Of a DNA stretch of 64,000 nucleotides, positions 1 to 10,748 are shown one piece after another. How positions within the stretch are numbered: position 1 is the first letter of the stretch; every line of letters begins with the position of its first letter. The translations under genes were made by a program, and so were the position numbers. The stretch comes from Nigrospora sphaerica (taxonomy: Eukaryota > Ascomycota > Sordariomycetes > Amphisphaeriales > Apiosporaceae), in assembly GCA_018287875.1 (NCBI GenBank), contig JAGVVL010000013.1, forward strand, positions 186,001 through 250,000, written 5' to 3'. Below the pieces are notes generated by a model. It made no database searches. It saw only the letters and a list, made by a program, of their open reading frames with translations, and was not told the DNA's origin.

Positions 1-1000
1 AAGTTCGAGACTTGGTTCCGTCAGGTTAAGAATAAAATCTTAGTTAACGTTTCCTGTTTCCCCACAGACCTCTCTAAGCAGGCCTATATCGAAGGCCGCC
101 TCGGCAGAGAGGCCAGCGATAATCTCTAGCCCTACTTTTAACAAACGCACTCTACTCCGATCTAGTTATACGAGGCCTTAATAGCGCATCTTTAATAACA
201 GTACTATAACCCTAACTAAATAGAGGCTGCCTTTTTAGAATTTGAGAACCTTTATATAGCCGCGGGAATAGATTTCTAGGTCTTTAAGAACAAGTTCCTT
301 CGACTTACTAGCGAAACTAGCTAAGTTAAGACAGATTAGAAACGCCTCTTTAACCGAAAGTTTATAATAGAGTTGTAAACAGCACTAGCCTCCTCCTATA
401 TTAAGAGCAGTATTAGATTTGATATGTTTATAACTGAGGCTACTTAAATTACACTGGTCCTTTAGTTTACTAAGAGTGACGACCCTAGATATCGCGCGAA
501 CTATAGAAACCGTGGTGGTAATTACCAAACCCCTATCCCCGCTATCGACTAATCGGATCCTGCTAAACCTTTAAAGAAGCATTATATTACCTTAGCCTTA
601 GCCTGTTAACACAGTCTTAATAAGCTTTATCGCCTTTTAAAGAACCGACTTTATCTTAACTATAAAAAGCCTGGCTACTACGTTAATAACTGCTTAAAGA
701 AGCGAGTTAATATTGACTATTCGAACCGTATTAATGTTTTAGTCAGCTAATAAATAGGAACTCCCCGTCCTTATTCAAACGCCGATAATCTTACAATTGA
801 GATTCTTAACTTTAACTAAGTTAAAGATATCACAGATTCGGAAAACTAGATACCCTTAAATGAGTGGACTCCAATTTAAAGGAAATTATCGATATTAAGA
901 ACATATAAGATAAGCGATCCTCTAATTTTTAAGCAAGTATTTAAAGGGAAAACCGTTTACTTTCCCTTATATTATAGCTTATAATAGATTATCTTTCTCT
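1..1000 (+). pseudogene. gypsy gag relic with mutated zinc knuckle
   Basis: Frame 1 from base 1 reads like a retrotransposon gag core (KFETWFRQVKNKI, then a YIEGRLGREASDN segment, matching the usual pattern of a Tyr-containing segment before G-K/R-A). Around 640-710 the reading RLYLNYKKPGYYVNNC is a CX2CX4HX4C nucleocapsid knuckle in which two Cys and the His have become Tyr, as C-to-T/G-to-A mutation would do. The region is broken by numerous TAA/TAG codons. The N-terminus is outside the window. Confidence 0.7.
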
Positions 1001-1879
1001 GCCTATGCCCTCGTTAACACGGAGTAAGCGAATACCTGTTTATAAATGTGGCCTTCGCTTAAAGGCTCCTCTAATACCTACACCTCTCTACTGTTCGTGA
1101 CTTTCACCCTTAACCTATTGGCGGATTTAACAGTACCTTATCGCAATTAGTGGACATTGCCTTACTAGGACACTTCTAAATCCAGAGCTATCTCACTGCC
1201 CGAACCTATTTTCTAGTCCTTAATATACGCTACGACGTGATAGTTGGTCGTAAATAGTTGGAAACACACGATATAATATTAAATATTCGTTATTATTATT
1301 TTCTCTTCCTTAAGGAATAGACCCCTTAACGTATAGAACATTATATTACTATAGACTAAGCTAGATAGCTTTTATAGAACCCTACTTTCGATACAGACGC
1401 TTAATATCGTAAGCGAAAGATAGCTATCAAAGACTAGCGACGCTTAGTAAGCCAAAGATTACAGTATCTAAATTCTCCCGTTATCCGCGGTTTATATATA
1501 ACCAACACCGATTATAAGAAGTCGCCACCGATAATTCGATATAAGAAAATCCTAACGCGACCTATAACCACTTATATATAAGGATAACGAAACGACAAAG
1601 GCATCGCAAAGATAAAACGCGCGTTAGCTGAACTAACCAACGCGCCGCCCCCGTTGCCAACACCGCTACCGAGGCCACCGTTGTCCCCGATGGAACGCGA
1701 CTTTTAAGGACCCTTCATCTAACGCTGGAGCTCGGCAGGAAGTTTTAAAGAACGTATCGACGTTGCTTTTATCTCCGCACTAGCAATGGAAATATCCTAC
1801 CGCTGAAACCCTTAAGATTAGCACGTTACTAGCCTCCATGTAATAGACAAGATTATCCTCTAGAAGTAAACGTTATAAG

Positions 1880-3958
1880 GGGACGTCTTACCCTTAAACT
1901 CGGACACTCTTTACGAAAAAGTATTACAAGTGGTATTAAAGCAATACCACGAGTATTTAAATATGTTCAGTAAGTTCGAGTTTAATAAGTTACCACTGTA
2001 TCGCACTTGCGACTATAAGATTATCTTAAATAATAACGCTAAGTTAGACGAGCTCTTAGGATACTCGGGTTTACAGAAGATGTTGCTTAAGGAAATAGAG
2101 ATATACTGGAAGTACGTAACCGAGAACTTAGCAAAGAGATTTATCGAGTTAAGTAAAGCGCCTTAAGTAGCACTAATCCTTTTCGCGCTTAAAGGGAACA
2201 GAGGACTACGCTTTTATATGGACTTTAAAAAGCTTAACTTTATTACTTATAAAGACCGACACCCACTTCCCTTAATCGAGGAGATTATAACCCGGATTTC
2301 TAAGATAAAGGTCTTTATAAAGCTGGATACCTAATATATATTCCACCGGATCCGAATAACGCCAGGATTAGAAAAGTTAACAGCGTTCTATACTTATTAT
2401 AAGACCTTTTAATATAATGTACTCTTATTCGGATTAACAAACAGACCCGCGACTTTTCAGCGCTTTATAAATAACACTTCAATAGACTATTTAAATAATT
2501 TCTACTTAGTATATTTAGACGATATCGTCATTTTTTCGGATTTAATTAAAAAACACAAGGATTATATAAGGAGGGTCTTATAACGCCTTTAAAAGGCTGG
2601 ACTATAAGCCGACACCGATAAATACAAATTTTATATTCGGGAAACAAAGTTCTTAAGCTTTATTATATTTATAGAAGGAGTGGCCGTGGATCCTATTAAG
2701 ATGTCCGTCGTCTACAACTAGGCACCCCCGATATCTGTTAAAGGAGTGTAATCATTTCTCGGCTTCTACAATTTCTATTGTAAGTTTGTTCGCGAGTATA
2801 GGCAGATTGCTTAACTACTTACTAACCTAATAAAGTAAGGCTTACCGACGTTCTAGTAGACAGAGGAGTGCTAGGAAGCTTTCGATACCTTAAAATAACG
2901 ACTATTAGAAGCCCTAATCCTCGTATATTTTGGCTATAAGAGCGATATATAAGTAAAGATAAATATTTCCGACGGAGTGATTACTAGAGTCCTATTATAA
3001 AAGAAGGATAACGCTTTTAATAACTAGCACCCTGTCGCCTTTTACTTAGAGACCCTCTAAAGTTCGGAGCTTAATTATAGCATCTATAATAAAAAACTGT
3101 TAGCTATAGTTTAAGCCTTTAAGTATTAGTACACTAAGCTTATAAGACTTCAGTACCTATACTTCACGATTATAACGGACTATAGTACGTTAGAATACTT
3201 TAGCTAGAAACGTTATTTTAACTTATAATAAGCGAATTAAGCAGAGCTCCTTACCGAATACCACTGCCTACTGAAGTACCGCTTAAGAACGTAGAATACT
3301 ACGGCCAACGCTTTATTATAGAAAACGGAAAATCTGAAAACATAGAAAAAGAAAACCAAGGCAATGCAATACCTGGCTATCTTCTAGGAGGGCGAGCACA
3401 GATATATACCAGCGCTTTCTATAGTGGAACCCTTAAGTAAGGTGGCCCTCTTGAAGGATGACCTGCCATCGCCACCACTCTTTAAGTCAATGCTAATATA
3501 TCGTGCCGTCGAACTTAACTGCACCGACCCCCTTCTCCAGCCGTTTCGGGAAAAGACTACGTTAAAGCTAACCGACAGCATTACCTAAACCCTTTTTAAC
3601 AGAACCCTCCTAAAGAACAGTAAACTAGTAGTCCCCAAATAAGACAATTTAAGGAGGTATATTTTAGAAGACTTCTATTTGCACTTAATATCCGCGTACC
3701 CAGGATATAACAAGCTCCGTAAATTAGTGCTGAGCCAGTACTAGTAGCCAGGATTATCTAAAGACGTCGACTATTTCGTAGCCAACTGTCGAGTATGCTG
3801 ATTATTTAAAGTCCCCTAGGATAAGACGCTAGGATTTCTTTATCCCTTTCCGATACTGCTTCGCTTATAGTAGTCGATTTAAATAAACTTTAATACTATA
3901 CTTAAAAATCGAAAGGGGTTTAATAACCTCTTTATTATAGTTTACTTATTAAGTAACG
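1880..3958 (+). pseudogene. gypsy pol relic: reverse transcriptase, RNase H, integrase N-terminus
   Basis: The open stretch 1930-2166 (78 residues; YHEYLNMFSKFEFNKLP then LAKRFIELSKAP) is the conserved segment just before the gypsy RT domain. Downstream, read through stops, come FYMDFKKLNFIT, the polymerase motif YLDDIVIFSD near 2510-2540 with both catalytic Asp residues still present, and the tether segment SFLGFYNFYCKFV. An RNase H-like HPVAFYLETL...NYSIYNKKLLAIV follows near 3030-3110, and integrase zinc-binding text near 3650-3800. Reading is cut at 3960 by the inserted Fot1-like element and resumes after 5810. Stops are mostly TAA/TAG. Confidence 0.85.
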
Positions 3959-3960
3959 TA

Positions 3961-4000
3961 CATGTCAATTGAGCTGCGCAGTCAATTGAGATGCGCACTC
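3961..4000 (+). repeat. left terminal inverted repeat of Fot1-like element
   Basis: These 40 bp are the exact reverse complement of 5768-5807. Inside the TIR a 16-bp word (TCAATTGAGCTGCGCA) is repeated once with a single change (TCAATTGAGATGCGCA), separated by one G. This could give the transposase two binding sites per end. Confidence 0.95.
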
Positions 4001-4061
4001 CTAAGCACTTCACGTATGAATCCATCGACTACCCAACCAGAACGCCTTAAATTAATTCAAA

Positions 4062-5715
4062 CTATTCGGAATCGGACTCTATAGACGTTTCCACCTTTAC
4101 TTCATATGTGCGCGCATTATGGCCGGTGTTGCTGCAGATGCCACACCAGTGTTCGCGCGGTCGCGACCGTGTCGCCCGACTGCTACTCGCACGCGTTTCC
4201 TCGGCGAACTGCGCATCCACGTCCCTCTGGGCTAAAAGGTCTTGAGCCTCGCCTACTTCAAGTGTTCCTCCTTCTTGTAAGCGAGATTTTTTAACATTGC
4301 GACGTTTTACGAGGCCGGTGTTAGCCTCTCGAAGCGTTTTAACCTCGGCCCGGAGGAGGGCGGCCTCGTGTATTATCGCCATCGCCCCTTCGCAAACTGG
4401 TCGATAGCTAATAAAATCGGTGTCGGGGAGCTTCCTGGTGCTGGCGAACTCGATTTTTAATATAATCGGTTTGCGAAGTCGCTTGCGTTGGGTTGTGTGG
4501 CGTCTGAGATGCCCACGCGAGGCCCGTTAGCGGGAGGCTACCTGACAGCGAAGGCGTCGATATCTTCACATCTAGCTTAAAGAGAACCCGTTCCGGATCG
4601 AGAGGCACTAATCCGGCCCTGGCGAATCCAGCCTTAACGTTATTCGGCGTGAAAACCTTCGTATACACGGCTTGGAAGGCGATAAGGAACTCGGCCTTAG
4701 TAATATAGTTAACAAGTGACTTCATAAAGGTTTCGATTTCGCTACCGTACGCCCGCTTTAACGGGCTAAAACACCTAACGTCGAGTGGCTGGAGTAGGTG
4801 CGATAAGTGCGGAGGTATAGAGATATAAATAATGTTCTTCTGCTTGCAGAACGCCTAGAAATCGGCCGAGACGTGGCTCCCGTGCCCGTCGATCACTAAC
4901 ATTCGAAATAAGCCGGTTGCACACGACACGGTGTGTTTTTCAAAATGTCGAAGCCAGTCTAGGCCCGTCTCGTTATCGGTCTATCCATTCGCAGTTAGTT
5001 TAATAACCCAATCGCGTGGGAGGGTGCTGTCGGCGTACTAATTGGCTAGGTAGTAGGCGCCCTTCATGGCGATGAACGGCGGGAGGCACCAACCGTCTAA
5101 ACAGACGCCCTGGATCACGGTGACCCATTCCCGATTGCTAGGCTGGACCTTCTTTCGCTTTCCGCTCCGATCGGCGCCGGTTACGACTATCGAGGACGTG
5201 ATTTGGCCCATCATGAAGCCGGTCTCGTCGAAGTTGTAGATATCCTCATCCTGAATGCCGTATTTCGCCTTCAGATTTACGAAAAGCGCGAACCAGCCCG
5301 AGATCTTTTCAGGGTCTTCGCAGAGGGCCCTCTAGTAGTCGTATGCACACGAAAAACGCGTCCGGAGTTGTGGTTGTCGCTTGACGAAGTTCCCAGCCCA
5401 ACGCGTCCCGACGCGTGGCGCGTTACGCGACGCGACGAGGATATTCGCCATATCTTCCACATCGCGTAAGCGCGGGGCAAACCCTCGCGAATCTAAGTCG
5501 AGGATGTATCGGATAAGCATCTTCTCTTCGAGTTCGGTAAGGCGACACTTATTACTGCGTATGTCGTCTCGGGCGCGTTTTCCCTTCATTCTATTACGGA
5601 TAGTAGATTCGGGGACGTGGAAGATAGATGCAGCGCGGCGTACTGTTATTGCGGGGTCGTTCCGAATCGTCTGGACCGCGAGAATGATTTGAGACTCTTG
5701 GGAACGTTGTAGCAT
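4062..5715 (-). pseudogene. Fot1/pogo transposase with three stops and one frameshift
   Basis: Reading from the ATG at 5715, the N-terminus (SQESQIILAVQTIRND, then RRAASIFHVPESTIRNR) is the Psq-type helix-turn-helix, followed by a CENP-B-like second HTH. The DDE_1 catalytic region follows: NFDETGF, then VIDGHGSH, then SHLLQPLDV and SPLKRAY. The C-terminal part (4062-4382) ends with a small CX2C..H motif, CGICSNTGHNARTY. Three in-frame TAG codons (around 4855, 4980 and 5040) and an apparent 1-base shift next to an A-rich run near 4410-4420 break an otherwise continuous protein of about 550 residues. The low damage suggests recent activity; trans-mobilisation by an intact copy elsewhere is possible. 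Confidence 0.88.
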
Positions 5716-5767
5716 GTTTAGTTGTGGAAATATATCTATCTAAAGTGGACGAAGTTGAATATAGCTG

Positions 5768-5807
5768 GAGTGCGCATCTCAATTGACTGCGCAGCTCAAT
5801 TGACATG
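5768..5807 (-). repeat. right terminal inverted repeat of Fot1-like element
   Basis: Exact inverted copy of 3961-4000, followed by the TA target duplication at 5808-5809. Confidence 0.95.
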
Positions 5808-5809
5808 TA

Positions 5810-6480
5810 CGTTATAGAAACGGCATAATAATAGGCTACCTTATTTTAACACTGTATATATAACTAGGCTAATAAGTTATAATATAAGCTAGACTTTAAA
5901 GTCGGGGATAAGGTGGTTATCTTTAAATGGATATAAACGACGGGCTAACTTGGCAACGCTATAACGTTCCCTTTAATATAGTAATATTATATTATTAAGG
6001 GGATAAGAGGACACTCTTACGAACTCGACATACCGCTAAACTAAAAGGGCACGAACGTGTTTTATGCTAATCGCCTTCGGCGATTCTAAGACGACCCTCT
6101 CCTAGGACAACAGGCCGAGAATCCGGAGGGCGAAATTGTGGATCCTTCGTTAGACAAAGAATAGGAGGTAGACCGAGTGCTGTCCTCTCAGCTGCACTAT
6201 AGGAAACTTCAATACCAGGTGCGCTGGAAAGGTTAGGACCCGGACGTAACGTGGTATAACGCGGAGTTATTCAAGAACAGCGCCACACTTCTCCAGAAAT
6301 ACCACGAAGAGTATCCAGATAACGCAGGACTGCCGAAGCGACTGGCTTCATAGCTTAACGCCGCAGCTAACGGTAAGATCGACCCACCTCACGTCGACGA
6401 CAACTCTTCGGCTTCGACGAACCGAACGAGAAAGAGAATTACCCGGAAGAAGTAACCGAAATTTGCAGATAAGTTTCATT
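5810..6480 (+). pseudogene. gypsy integrase C-terminus and chromodomain relic
   Basis: After the Fot1-like insertion the gypsy reading continues: FKVGDKVVIFKW near 5895-5935 fits the post-integrase GPY-like module. At 6138-6330 DPSLDKE*EVDRVLSS, then KLQYQVRWKG*DPDVTWYN and LLQKYHEEYP fit a chromodomain (aromatic cage Y/W positions and the WxxxxNL-like end). Chromodomains at the integrase C-terminus define chromoviruses and are thought to target insertion to histone-marked chromatin. Few stops fall in this segment, so it is one of the better preserved parts of the element. Confidence 0.75.
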
Positions 6481-6496
6481 TCTTAAAGGGGGGTAA

Positions 6497-6712
6497 TATT
6501 ACGGCATAGGTATATAGGTACAAGGGCATGGGAACGCATAGACGACTTACCGCTGCCTGGCGGTACATACCGCCGCTAGCTGGATATATTCCTGTTAAAC
6601 AGTGACTGAGAGGAGCCTGTTCCTCCTCTTCTTTTCCTCTTCACCTGTAGTTTTCGCATCTCAATAGAACCCTTGGGTCATCAACAAATCCCTCGTTCCT
6701 TAAACCGTGACA
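6497..6712 (+). repeat. probable gypsy 3' LTR (216 bp)
   Basis: A purine tract (AAAGGGGGG) ends just before 6497. The segment then starts TATTACGG and ends CCGTGACA at 6705-6712. CCGTGACA is the exact complement of TGTCACGG, and TATTACGG differs from TGTCACGG only by one G-to-A and one C-to-T change, as expected of an RIP-mutated LTR start. A possible 5-bp target copy (CCGGT) follows. Boundaries cannot be confirmed without the 5' LTR. Confidence 0.5.
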
Positions 6713-6762
6713 CCGGTCAGAATATCCGGAATAGGTGGAAAGCCGCCGGTCTCTAGCCGGTG
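6713..6762 (+). mobile_element. Fot1-like element remnant, fragment left of LINE
   Basis: These 50 bases match 32,366-32,415 with a few C/T and G/A differences (both contain GAATAGGTGGAAAGCCGCC). They are part of the same Fot1-like transposase gene, and the matching sequence continues on the far side of the LINE at 12,462. The last 14 bases (6749-6762) form the left copy of the LINE target-site duplication. Confidence 0.85.
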
Positions 6763-6779
6763 TGTGTGTGTGTGTGTGT
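6761..6779 (+). repeat. (GT)n microsatellite, LINE 3' tail
   Basis: About nine to ten GT units directly follow the left target-site copy. On the LINE strand this is a (CA)n tail at the 3' end and takes the place of poly-A. Confidence 0.9.
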
Positions 6780-6962
6780 ATTATCGCCATACTGGGACAG
6801 TGTCCCGCCTCCCGAGGGGCATCTGGCGTGCGAGAGTCTATCTACATGAACACGAGATATCTCGCATGTCAAGCCCAATGGCAACCCTTTGGTCAAACCG
6901 TCTCCGTGGCTCCTCCGTGCGAGCTCATTCCCGGCTCTATCTCCGTCTGAATAGCTGCGACT

Positions 6963-9900
6963 TCACATAGAGTAACTTCTGCGGCCTACCGATGGTGGGC
7001 ATATATCCTCGTAGTACTTCGTTAACGTTATAAAGAGCTGGAACCTCTCCGGGTCGTGTATTAGCCGTTGCCAGTATTCCTTTAAGGTTTTCGGTTTGGG
7101 GTCGAACTTCGGCCAACGGGCCTGTTGCCTTCTTGTTTTGCGGCAGTAGACTAGATACTCTGGTGTTCGTAATATTCGGCAGGTGCATTGGTCGTTTTGG
7201 GGATGATGGAATTTCTTATAGTACCAGTCGAAGTCCCCGTGTCCTGATTGGAGCGCGAGAAAGTTGTGGAGTGTCCGTCTAGGGAAGTCCAGCTCCTTAG
7301 GCACCTTAAGGGTAGCGTCGGTGAATTCAAGCTCTTGGTAGCGCTTACAGCCTTAGGAGGCCTCCTCCCACCACTTCGTGAATTGTTCTTATATAATTAT
7401 TTTTCGGAGTCGCTTTATGCCTGCGTACGTAGCTTAGGCTGACCGGCGTGCTGGGAGTGCGGCCTCTTCTTTCGCTAGCCTGTCGGCCTCTTCGTTCCCT
7501 TGAATCCCCTCATAACCTGGCACCCATCGAATGCGGATGTCGGCTATGGTCGCTATCTCCTGAAAGGCGAGGAAAACTTCTTGCGAGCTTTTCGGTGCGG
7601 TTCCTATGAGGCCTTGGATAACCGAGGTGTTATCTAGGCAAACGTGGATTGTCGCGCCTGGGTTGATCCGGTGGGCTTGGCGTAGACCTTGCCACGCTCC
7701 TACGGCCTCTCCGTCGAAGACTTCCGCTAGGCCTAGTCGGCCTTTTCCTTGTCTTATTTTCCGACCGTTTTTATAGATCACGAAACCCCAGCCGACTGCC
7801 TCGTCTGGTCCTTTTGACCCGTCCGAGAAGACGACGAGGTGCGTGTCGGGAAGCTTTAATTGCCACGCTATGAACTCCTTCGCCGCTGTTTTCTTGTCCT
7901 TCTGCGGGTCCGGTTTAAACGTGTAACGTTTTAGGAGGTACTGTGGCCTTAGGATGGTAGGTAGGAGTCTGGCCGCTCTCTGGAGCCTGGTTCGCGTAGG
8001 CTGGTAAGAGCCGTAGCCGCGACCTGATAAATAGGGCCGCAGTGCTGTCCGCGTTGTTAGCATATAGCTGTTGTCCATTGACTGGAGCCGTTGTCCGAAG
8101 CGATAGAACGCCGCTTCCAGTGCGATTCGCGCTGTTGGGACACCTGCGTCCCTGTATAGCGTGGCTATCGGTGTTGTCTTCTATATAGGCAGAACAGCTC
8201 GTATGGCCTCCCTTAGGACCCTATCTATTTCGTCTATTTGTGCCTCTTATTGTGTCGACACCTCCGTATTGTGTTGTCGGCTAGCGAACTTTCGTGTCTT
8301 CGTGCGTCCCTCGTACCATGCCTCGGCCCCGTATGTGAGGATAGGGAGAACGCAGGTAAAGATAGCCTTCCGGAGGGCTCTTAGCGGAGGGCCTTGCTGA
8401 GTGTTGGCTAGGCTCCGAAGGTGTCGTACGACGTTTCGCGCTTATGCCGCTTTCCTCTTCACGTGCTCCGTGAACCATAGCTTCGAGTCGAACTAGACGC
8501 CGAGCCATCGTATAAGCTGGACCGAGGCGTGTATAGTCAGCCCGTGGTCCCGTGCCGTTACACTAGGGAGTTCCCCTAGGTTCTTTATGCACGTGAAATG
8601 GAGCAGCTCGCTTTTGTCCGGGTCGATAGTGACTTTGTTTCCCTTGCCCCAGTTAAGGACATCGTTTAAGTCCTTTGCTAGCTGTCGTGCGTTATCGTGT
8701 AGGGACTTGCTAGCTCGGTAAAAGCATATATTGTCTGTATACCTAAACCAGTGTCTTATATCCTCAAGTAGGATGTTTACAATGTATAGAAGGAATAGGA
8801 CGGGGGAGGCGGGGGACCCTTATAGTAGGCCGCATTAGATTGCCTGTGGCTTTATTATAACGTCGTCGAGTCGGATCCGTGCTTATCTCTCTTCTATAAA
8901 GGAGCCGACAAACTTAATAAGCTGGGTTGCCTAACCCTGTTGCCTTATACGAAGTATAAGCCGCCTCTTAAGGGTAGCGTCGAATGCGCCCTTCACGTCC
9001 ACGGTGAGAATCGAGGCTGTGCCTTTGTTCTCTAGGGAATGCTCGATCTCGTGTGTTAAGTAGGCGAGGAGGTCTGAGGCTGCCTGTGTCGGCAAGGCGC
9101 CGGCCTGTTGTGGGCTGACCACCTTATATAGGAGCGTGGTGTTCGCTATTCGTTTAGCTACAAGTCTCTCGAGGCCTTTCCCGAGGCAGGAGAGAAGCGC
9201 AATTGGTCGCTAGGAGCGGGGGTTCGAGAGGTCTTTCTTATTCGGCTTCCGAAGCATCACGACCTCGGCTATACGGAACGGGCGTGGGTAGTGACCGATC
9301 CGTAGGCAGGCTTGGAAGAGGGACCGTACGGGTTCTTGGATGGCCTCCCAGCACGCTTTTAGCAGCCGTACCGAGATTCCATCGGTCCCGGGCGAAGTGC
9401 TCTTCACCGCGATTGTGGCGGCTGTCAGCTCCTCCTTAGATATGTGGGTGCTCCAGGGCAGGATACGCCGCGGTACCGTTAGGATCTTAAGAGGGTCGTC
9501 CTCGAGGTCTTCGGCGTCCGTGAATCGCTTTAGAAGGGCCTTACGTAAGGCGTGTGCCTTCTCTTCCGTGTCTTCGATTGTCTTGTCCCCGATAACTAGA
9601 GGAGGTGCCTGTAAGGCGGGCTGCAGTTTATGCCATTGGACGACCCTATATAGGTCTTGATCGGACTAGATAGAGTCGATTTTCCGTCGCCAATATTCCC
9701 GCTTTTCTTTCCGTATCACCGCAAGGAAGTGTCTTCGTTCTTCTAGGTGTCTCCAGTCCCCTTGGTGGTGTCGTCTTGCTCGTCGGAACGCGTCCCGGGC
9801 TGCCCGGCAGGCGTCGGTCCACTATAGCGCATTGTGACTGTTCCTAATTGGCTGCTTCCCGATTGTTTCTAACGCTCTGCGTAAGAGGGCTAGGATCTCT

Positions 9901-10748
9901 GTTGCCCGTTGGTCCAGTTGATTCGCCGTCGGTATTGGGAGAAATAGCGTGAGGCTTTGTACGCCGAGCGCGACTAGGCCGGCAAAAGCTTCGAGTTTAT
10001 TATCTAGTATCAAGTATTGGAACTGTGTCCCTAATGTCTGGTCGCTTTGGGGAATTAAGATTCGGATTGTTTCGTGGTCTGCTCCTGTCCGAAGCCTTGG
10101 GTCCACCTCCGCTGCTGTAAAAGGAATGTTAGAGAAGGCTAAGTCGATAGTTCGTCCCGCTGCATGTGTTAGGGTCCCTATCTCGCCAATGTAGCTGAGC
10201 CCGTTAGCGATGGCCCAGTCGTGGACCTCAATCCCCCCGTTCCGAGTTTAGGGCACGTCTGGGTCCTACGCGCTGTACTATGCGTTAAAGTCCCCTACGA
10301 CCGTGCATTGGGTTGGTGGTCGCAGGCTTAAGAGGAGTCTTGTCGCCTGACTTAGCGGTTCTTATAAGGGTCTGTAAATATTAATCAAGGTGAAGTGGTC
10401 GATCTCCAGCTATAGGAGGTCTCTAGACTTCCATGGCCGCTTTTGCCTTGTCTTCAGCCTGCTATCTTTCCGGATATAGGTTATGACCCGGGGCTGAGTA
10501 GCGATGCTGTCCCAGCTATCAACCGGAACGTAAGCACTGTAGCCTGGGTGCGAGTTAAATTTATTCCTGCCGTCGTTTATAACGGATGGCTCCTGCACAA
10601 GGATCACGTCCATATGATCCTCCCAGCATTGCTGTAGTAAGGCCGTGTGTGCCGGCGGTGATTTGCCTACGTTAGCCTGCGCTACCTATAGGACTTGTCG
10701 CCCTAGTCTAGTGCGTGTCGAGTGTGTTCGATCGCTTTCCCTATTCAT
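6963..10748 (-). pseudogene. LINE ORF2: endonuclease, RT, RNase H, zinc finger
   Basis: ORF2 probably starts at the ATG 10746-10748. Recognisable parts in order are the APE-type endonuclease start (DVILVQEPSVINDGRNKF, 10410-10613), the pre-RT/RT segment (SPGTDGISVRLLKACWEAI and PFRIAEVVMLRKPNK, 9210-9407), RT motif 3 (ILTVDVKGAFDATLK, 8931-9122), an RNase H domain (LVVFSDGSKGPDEAVGWGF, then EGIQGNEEADRLA, 7434-8078) and a terminal CX1C..H..C finger (CTCRILRTPEYLVYC, 6963-7304). RNase H downstream of RT fits the Tad1/I group. Frame changes and stops prevent a full-length product. Confidence 0.85.

Larger units (their letters stand above)
3961..5807 (-). mobile_element. Fot1/pogo-type DNA transposon, near-intact structure
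   Basis: A perfect 40-bp terminal inverted repeat bounds this 1847-bp element, and a TA dinucleotide is duplicated at both sides (3959-3960 and 5808-5809), the hallmark of Tc1/mariner-pogo insertion. The single transposase gene is on the minus strand. The element lies inside the integrase of the surrounding gypsy element, and removing it restores a continuous gypsy sequence with the palindromic target AACGTACGTT. Its base composition is normal and it has only a few disruptions, unlike its AT-biased host element, so it is probably the youngest insertion in this pile. Confidence 0.93.
1..6712 (+). mobile_element. Ty3/gypsy chromovirus, RIP-degraded, 5' end outside window
   Basis: Translation of the plus strand, read through many TAA/TAG codons, gives the ordered parts of a Ty3/gypsy element: gag, a zinc knuckle, reverse transcriptase, RNase H, the integrase zinc-binding region, a chromodomain-like C-terminus, a purine tract and a probable 3' LTR. 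The density of TAA/TAG stops and AT-rich third positions points to RIP-type mutation, so no autonomous function is expected. The element is interrupted at 3961-5807 by a younger Fot1-like transposon. Its right end abuts a remnant of another Fot1-like element that also occurs at 32,366, which suggests the gypsy copy inserted into that element. The 5' LTR and the start of gag lie outside the window. Confidence 0.9.
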
